Positions 59,889 to 64,000 of a stretch of 64,000 bases of DNA are shown piece by piece (within the stretch, counting starts at the first letter, position 1; each line of letters starts with the position of its first letter). The notes under the pieces are model-generated. The model saw only the letters and a list, made by a program, of their open reading frames with translations. It had not been told where the DNA came from and searched no databases. The translations under genes and the position numbers were made by a program. Source of the DNA: Streptomyces sp. VRA16 Mangrove soil (lineage in GTDB: Bacteria > Actinomycetota > Actinomycetes > Streptomycetales > Streptomycetaceae). Location: assembly GCF_017377775.1 (NCBI RefSeq), contig NZ_JAFVLN010000003.1, positions 372,001 through 436,000 of the forward strand, read 5' to 3'.

Positions 59889-61052
59889 CTACGAGTACTC
59901 CGTGCGCCGGTCGAAGACGAGGGGCCTGGCGACCCGCAGGGCCGTGGTGAGCGCGCCGAGCAGGACCGCGTCCTCGCCCGCGCGGCCGGCGGCGACGCGC
60001 GGGCGCAGCGGGGTGAGGCGGTGCAGGGCGTCCTCGACGGTGGCCAGCAGGAGGTCGGCGCCCCGGCCCACTCCTCCGCCGATGACGACCAGATCGGGGT
60101 CGAGGACGGCGGCGACGGTGGCGACGGCCAGGGCGAGGCGTTCTCCTTCCTGGCGTACGGCGTCGCGTGCGGCCGCGTCGCCTGCGCGGGCGGCGTCGAA
60201 GACCCGCTTGGCGGTGAGCGGGCCGGTCATGCCGCGCTCGCGTGCGGCCCGGACGACGGCGGCGGCGGAGACGGCGTCCTCCAGGTTGCCGCGCCGGGCG
60301 ACCCCGTCCAGGGGGAGGAAGCCGATCTCGCCCGCGGCGCCGTGCGCGCCGAGGAAGAGTTCGCCGTCGGCGACGATGCCCATGCCGAGTCCCGTGCCCA
60401 CGAGGACGTACACGAACAGGCGGCTGCCGGCGCCCGCGCCGAAGGTGTATTCGCCGAGGGCCGCGAGGTTGGCGTCGTTGTGGACGGAGAGCGGGGTGCC
60501 GAGCCGTTCGCGCATCCGCTCGACGAGTCCGGGGCGGCCCCAGCCCGGGAGGTTGACGGCGTAGCGGACGCGGCCGGTGTGGCGGTCGAAGACGCCCGGG
60601 GTGCCGACGGCGGTGTGCACGATGTCCGGTGCCGTCAACTCGGCTTCGGCGAGGGCCTGTTGGGCGCAGCCGACGGCGGTGTCGGCGACTCCGGTGGCGC
60701 TGCGGCCGCGGTTGCGGACCTCGGTGCGGGCGACGACGGTGCCGGAGAGGTCGGCGACGGCGGTGCGCAGCCGGGCCCGGCCGATGTCGATGCCGAGGAC
60801 GTGTCCTGCGCGCGGGTCGGGCTCGTACAGGACGGCGATCCGGCCGCGGCTCTGCGCGTGGGTGCCGGCCTCACGGACCAGGCCCGCGCGTTCCAGGGCG
60901 GCGAGGGCGGAGGAGACGGTGGGCTTGGACAGGCCGCTGGCGCGGGCGAGCTGGGCCCGGGACGCCGGGCCCGAGGTGCGTAAGCGTTCCAGGAGCAGCC
61001 ATTCGTTGTTGCTGCGCAGCCGCTGCCGGTTCCAGACCGGGGGCGTCGTCAC
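59889..61052 (-). CDS. ROK-family transcriptional repressor
   Basis: 387 aa. N-terminal winged helix (SRAQLARASGLSKPTVSSAL, AALERAGLVRE), then a ROK sugar-kinase-like domain: LGIDIGRARLRTAVADLSG, PLSVHNDANLAALGEYTFG and GTGLGMGIVADGELFLGAHGAAGEIGFLP. Many ROK regulators bind a sugar or phosphosugar. The GTG at 61052 overlaps the stop of the ABC ATPase gene upstream (GTGA), so it is part of the transporter operon and likely controls it. Confidence 0.9.
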   Translation of the reverse strand: MTTPPVWNRQRLRSNNEWLLLERLRTSGPASRAQLARASGLSKPTVSSALAALERAGLVREAGTHAQSRGRIAVLYEPDPRAGHVLGIDIGRARLRTAVADLSGTVVARTEVRNRGRSATGVADTAVGCAQQALAEAELTAPDIVHTAVGTPGVFDRHTGRVRYAVNLPGWGRPGLVERMRERLGTPLSVHNDANLAALGEYTFGAGAGSRLFVYVLVGTGLGMGIVADGELFLGAHGAAGEIGFLPLDGVARRGNLEDAVSAAAVVRAARERGMTGPLTAKRVFDAARAGDAAARDAVRQEGERLALAVATVAAVLDPDLVVIGGGVGRGADLLLATVEDALHRLTPLRPRVAAGRAGEDAVLLGALTTALRVARPLVFDRRTEYS

Positions 61053-62053
61053 GCGGTGGCCCCGTCGGCGGCGGGGACCGGGGCGTTCACGTGGCAGGCG
61101 GCCGTGTGGCCTGCCGCGACCGGGTTCAGGCGCGGGGTGACGTGCGCGCACACGTCGACCGCGAGGGGGCAGCGGGCGCGGAAGCGGCAGCCCGGGGTGG
61201 GGTCGATGACGACGGGCGGGTCGGACTTGGCGGTGGCGGCGTCCACGTCGAGCGGGGCGCGCGGGTCGGGCACGGCGGACAGGAGCAGGTCGGTGTACGG
61301 GTGGCGAGGGTGGGCGAGGACCTCCTCGGTGGGTCCTGTCTCCACGATGTGGCCGCCGTACATGACGGCGATCCGGTCGGCGAGGTAGCGGGCGCTCGCG
61401 ATGTCGTGGGTGATGTAGAGCAGGGAGACGCCCTCGGTCTCGCGCAGTTCCGCCATGACGTTGAGCAGGCCGATGCGGATGGAGACGTCGAGCATGGAGA
61501 CGGGTTCGTCGGCGAGGATCAGCCGGGGCCGGTGGGCGAGGGCCTGCGCGAAGCCGATGCGCTGGCGCTGGCCGCCGGAGAGCTCGTACGGGTAGCGGCC
61601 GAGGACCTCGGGGCCGAGGCCGACCGCCTCGGTGACCCGCTCGGCCTCCGCCTGCCGTTCCGCGCGCCCGAGGCGGGGCTGGTGCAGGGTGATGCCGCGC
61701 AGGATGCCGTGCGAGACGCGGTAGGCGGGGTTGAGGGAGGAGAACGGGTCCTGGAAGACCATCGGGACGGCGCCCCGGTAGGCGAGCTTCGCCCTGCGGC
61801 CGCGCTGATCGCTCAACGGCCTGCCCTGATAGAGGATATCGCCCTTCGTGGGCCGGTGGACCTGGGCGACAAGGCGGGCCAGCGTCGACTTGCCGCTGCC
61901 GCTCTCGCCGACGAGGGCGACGATCTCCCGCGCCCCGATCGACAGATCGACGTCGTCGACGGCGTGCAGGAGGCGCCGGGACAGGCCGGTGCCGACCTTG
62001 AAGTGGCGGGTGATGCCGCGCAGTTCGAGCAGCGGGGTGTCGGGCTCGGTCAT
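61049..62053 (-). CDS. ABC transporter ATPase, OppF/DppF type
   Basis: 334 aa. Walker A GESGSGKST, Q-loop VFQDPFSSLNP, signature LSGGQRQR, Walker B LILADEPVSMLD, and the C-terminal oligopeptide-ATPase Cys-rich tail (GCRFRARCPLAVDVCAH). ATG 62053 overlaps the upstream stop (ATGA). Pairs with the preceding OppD-type ATPase as the two NTPases of one importer. Confidence 0.92.
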   Translation of the reverse strand: MTEPDTPLLELRGITRHFKVGTGLSRRLLHAVDDVDLSIGAREIVALVGESGSGKSTLARLVAQVHRPTKGDILYQGRPLSDQRGRRAKLAYRGAVPMVFQDPFSSLNPAYRVSHGILRGITLHQPRLGRAERQAEAERVTEAVGLGPEVLGRYPYELSGGQRQRIGFAQALAHRPRLILADEPVSMLDVSIRIGLLNVMAELRETEGVSLLYITHDIASARYLADRIAVMYGGHIVETGPTEEVLAHPRHPYTDLLLSAVPDPRAPLDVDAATAKSDPPVVIDPTPGCRFRARCPLAVDVCAHVTPRLNPVAAGHTAACHVNAPVPAADGATA

Positions 62054-63021
62054 CGGGTGGCCTCCGCGTGCAGCAGACAGCGGGCCCGCGCGTCCCCGAC
62101 CTCGTACAGCTCGGGTGCGTGCTCGTGGCACGGCGCGTGGACGAGGGGGCAGCGCGGGGTGAAGCGGCAGCCGGACGGCGGGTCGGCGAGGTCGGGCGGG
62201 CTGCCGGGGATGCCGCGCAGCGGGACGCGCGGGCCGCGGATCGACGGGAACGCCTCCAGCAGGCCCCGGCTGTAGGGGTGGGCGGGGTGGTCGAAGACGG
62301 TGCGGGTGGGCCCGGTCTCGACGACCTGGCCCGCGTACATGACGAGCAGCCGGTCGGAGAAGTGGCTCACCAGCGACATGTCGTGGGTGACGAACAGGAC
62401 GGCGAAGCCGAGGAGTTGCTGGAGTTCCTTGATCTGCACCATGAGGGAGCGCTGGGCGACGACGTCCAGGGCGGAGGTGGGTTCGTCCATGACGACGAGG
62501 TCGGGGGTGAGCAGCAGCGCCATGGCGATCATGGCGCGCTGGCGCATACCGCCGGAGAGCTGGTGCGGGTAGCTGCGCAGATGGACGGGGTCGATGCCGA
62601 CGAGGTCGAGGACCTCGGCGGAGCGGGCGCGGATCTCCTCGTCGGTGTACGTGCCGTGGGCGGCCATGGCGTCCTTGTACTGGGCGGCGAGGGTGGCCAC
62701 CGGGTTGAGGGCGTTCATGGCGCTCTGCAGGACGACGGAGAGCTCGCGCCAGCGCAGCCGGTTCAGTTCGCGCTCGGGGAGCGCGACGAGATCGGTGCCC
62801 TTGAAGCGGACCGTGCCGCCCGCGACCCGGGCGGGCGGGTTGAGCAGACCGGTCACGGCGAACAGCAGGGTGGACTTGCCGCAGCCCGACTCGCCGACGA
62901 CGGCCGTGAACTCGCCCTCTTCTACGGCGAGTTCGACGTGGTCGACGGCGGCGACGGGGCCGCGCTCGGTGTCGTAGACGACGCTCAGGTCACTGACGTC
63001 GAGCAACGGGCGCTCAGGCAC
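62050..63021 (-). CDS. ABC transporter ATPase, OppD/DppD type
   Basis: 323 aa. Walker A GESGCGKST, Q-loop VVLQSAMNALNP, signature LSGGMRQRAMIAMALLL, Walker B LVVMDEPTSALD, tail GCRFTPRCPLVHAPC. GTG 63021 with GGAGGAGG just upstream; overlaps the permease gene end by 8 bp. Confidence 0.92.
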   Translation of the reverse strand: MPERPLLDVSDLSVVYDTERGPVAAVDHVELAVEEGEFTAVVGESGCGKSTLLFAVTGLLNPPARVAGGTVRFKGTDLVALPERELNRLRWRELSVVLQSAMNALNPVATLAAQYKDAMAAHGTYTDEEIRARSAEVLDLVGIDPVHLRSYPHQLSGGMRQRAMIAMALLLTPDLVVMDEPTSALDVVAQRSLMVQIKELQQLLGFAVLFVTHDMSLVSHFSDRLLVMYAGQVVETGPTRTVFDHPAHPYSRGLLEAFPSIRGPRVPLRGIPGSPPDLADPPSGCRFTPRCPLVHAPCHEHAPELYEVGDARARCLLHAEATR

Positions 63022-63895
63022 GCCTCCTCCTTCGCGCAAGGCTGCGGACGGGCCGCAGGGCCGGGTTGCCGATCTCGTCGAAGGCGTAGTTGATCAGGGC
63101 GAAGGAGACGCCGAGCAGGGCGACGCACAGCCCGGGGGCGATGGACCACAGCGGGGTGCCGGTCTGCAGGGCCTGCTGGTTCTGGGCCCAGTACAGCATC
63201 GTGCCCCAGCTCTGCGAGTTCGGGTCGCCGAGGCCGAGGAACTGCAGGCCGGCCGCGCTCAGCACCGAGTACAGCGCGGCGCCCAGGAAGTTGGCGACGA
63301 TCAGCGAGGTCATCGTCGGCAGCACTTCGCGGACGATGATGTACGAGCGTCGCTCGCCGCGCACCCGCGCCGATTCGAGGAAGTCGCGGTTGCGCAGGGA
63401 GAGGGCCTGGGCGCGCATCTGGTTGGCGCCGTAGGACCAGCCGGTGAGGACGAGGACGGCGAGGATGACGTTGAGGGAGCCCTTGCCCGCGTACTTGGCG
63501 AGGATGATCACCAGCGGGAACGCGGGGATGACCAGCACGACGTTCGTGAGCAGCGACAGGAGGTCGTCGGCGAGGCCGCCGAGGTAGGCGGCGGAGACGC
63601 CGATGAGGACGGACAGGACAGTGGCGAGGGCTCCGGCGACCACCGCGATGATCAGTGACTCCCGTGTCCCGTAGACGAGTTGGGACCAGATGTCCTGGCC
63701 GAGGGCCGTGGTACCGAGGAGGTGCGCGGTGGACGGGTCGAGGCGGGGCTCGTACGTCGTGTCGTCCGGGTGGCGCACCGAGGTGAACAGGCCGGGGAAC
63801 GCGGCGACGAGCGTGAACACGAACAGGATGACCGTGCCCGCCAGTGCCTTGCGGTTGCCGCGGATCGCGCGTGGGATCCCGCCGCGGCGCGTCAC
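63014..63895 (-). CDS. ABC transporter permease, OppC/DppC type
   Basis: 293 aa with about five to six membrane helices. N-terminal GNRKALAGTVILFVF; LGTTALGQDIWSQLVYGTRESL is the DppC-family signature before the translocator domain; EAA-type loop SARVRGERRSYIIVREVLP. GTG 63895 overlaps the upstream gene's stop. It forms the inner-membrane channel with the OppB-type protein. Confidence 0.92.
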   Translation of the reverse strand: MTRRGGIPRAIRGNRKALAGTVILFVFTLVAAFPGLFTSVRHPDDTTYEPRLDPSTAHLLGTTALGQDIWSQLVYGTRESLIIAVVAGALATVLSVLIGVSAAYLGGLADDLLSLLTNVVLVIPAFPLVIILAKYAGKGSLNVILAVLVLTGWSYGANQMRAQALSLRNRDFLESARVRGERRSYIIVREVLPTMTSLIVANFLGAALYSVLSAAGLQFLGLGDPNSQSWGTMLYWAQNQQALQTGTPLWSIAPGLCVALLGVSFALINYAFDEIGNPALRPVRSLARRRRRA

Positions 63896-64000
63896 GACCG
63901 GGCCCGGGGGTCGAGCCAGACCGTCGCGATGTCGACGGCGAGCAGCGCGACGAGGACCGCCACCGTGAACAGCATGAACAGGGCCTGCATCAGGGGGTAG
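63892..64000 (-). CDS. ABC transporter permease, OppB/DppB type (3' end only)
   Basis: Only the last 35 codons are in the window, ending YPLMQALFMLFTVAVLVALL then AVDIATVWLDPRARS. This is the typical OppB C-terminus (DYPLxQAL ... DPR). The rest, and probably the substrate-binding protein, lie beyond the right edge. Confidence 0.88.
   Translation of the reverse strand, partial: YPLMQALFMLFTVAVLVALLAVDIATVWLDPRARS

Overview
The window is high-GC actinobacterial DNA, almost certainly Streptomyces. It carries an IclR-controlled glycerol operon (gylR-glpF-glpK-glpD), a PAC2/ParJ-type gene, mycothiol ligase mshC beside its usual SCO1664-family, DUF3090 and phosphomutase neighbours, and the long chaplin ChpC next to the short chaplin ChpH. 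Those genes sit in one S. coelicolor neighbourhood (about SCO1658-SCO1676, from memory), which gives a framework for separating conserved backbone from accessory DNA.

Layout. (1) 1-5075: 3' part of gylR, then glpF, glpK and glpD on the + strand. (2) 5076-39.4 kb: about 34 kb with no place in the remembered backbone. It holds a flavin monooxygenase and a MarR regulator; a form-II CO-dehydrogenase-like molybdenum hydroxylase operon (coxM-coxS-coxL-coxG, with divergent xdhC and a TetR-MarR fusion regulator); a MaoC protein and a secreted beta-propeller protein; three related alpha/beta hydrolases with an AraC regulator and fragments of a dead thiamine-diphosphate enzyme gene; a PucR regulator divergent from another hydrolase; and a tight aromatic-catabolism cluster (MFS / ALDH, VOC dioxygenase, aspartate-dehydrogenase-like, hydrolase, cupin, two SDRs, ThDP enzyme, ferredoxin reductase, 76-aa protein, Rieske oxygenase, MFS). 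A membrane NACHT ATPase and a FadR/GntR regulator follow. (3) 39.5-58.4 kb: backbone with the PAC2 protein, an S8 protease plus Q-rich protein pair, mshC and neighbours, a histidine phosphatase, CorA, a ferritin-like protein, an LLM oxidoreductase, an aldo/keto reductase, a helicase-like protein without helicase motifs, DUF5703, chpC, chpH, an M20 peptidase and tRNA-Leu(GAG). (4) 58.4-64 kb: an MFS exporter, a ROK regulator and a dipeptide/oligosaccharide-type ABC transporter that runs off the right edge.

How the genes work together. The glycerol genes import, phosphorylate and oxidise glycerol. The cox genes encode the three subunits of a Mo/FeS/FAD hydroxylase plus membrane recruitment (CoxG) and cofactor maturation (XdhC). 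In the 24.3-35.5 kb cluster, Rieske oxygenase plus reductase would hydroxylate a ring, the VOC enzyme would cleave it, and the hydrolase, ALDH, SDRs and ThDP enzyme would process the products, with MFS carriers at both ends. The substrate cannot be read from the sequence.

The least expected structures are: 25 in-frame tetrapeptide repeats at the CoxL N-terminus; a TetR-MarR fusion with palindromic candidate operators upstream; a subtilase and a prion-like Q-rich protein sharing a small C-terminal domain; two oppositely oriented remnants of a pyruvate-oxidase-like gene; an SDR lacking the catalytic triad; a RecD2-like protein with degenerate ATPase motifs; and an unusual density of short tandem repeats at gene boundaries.
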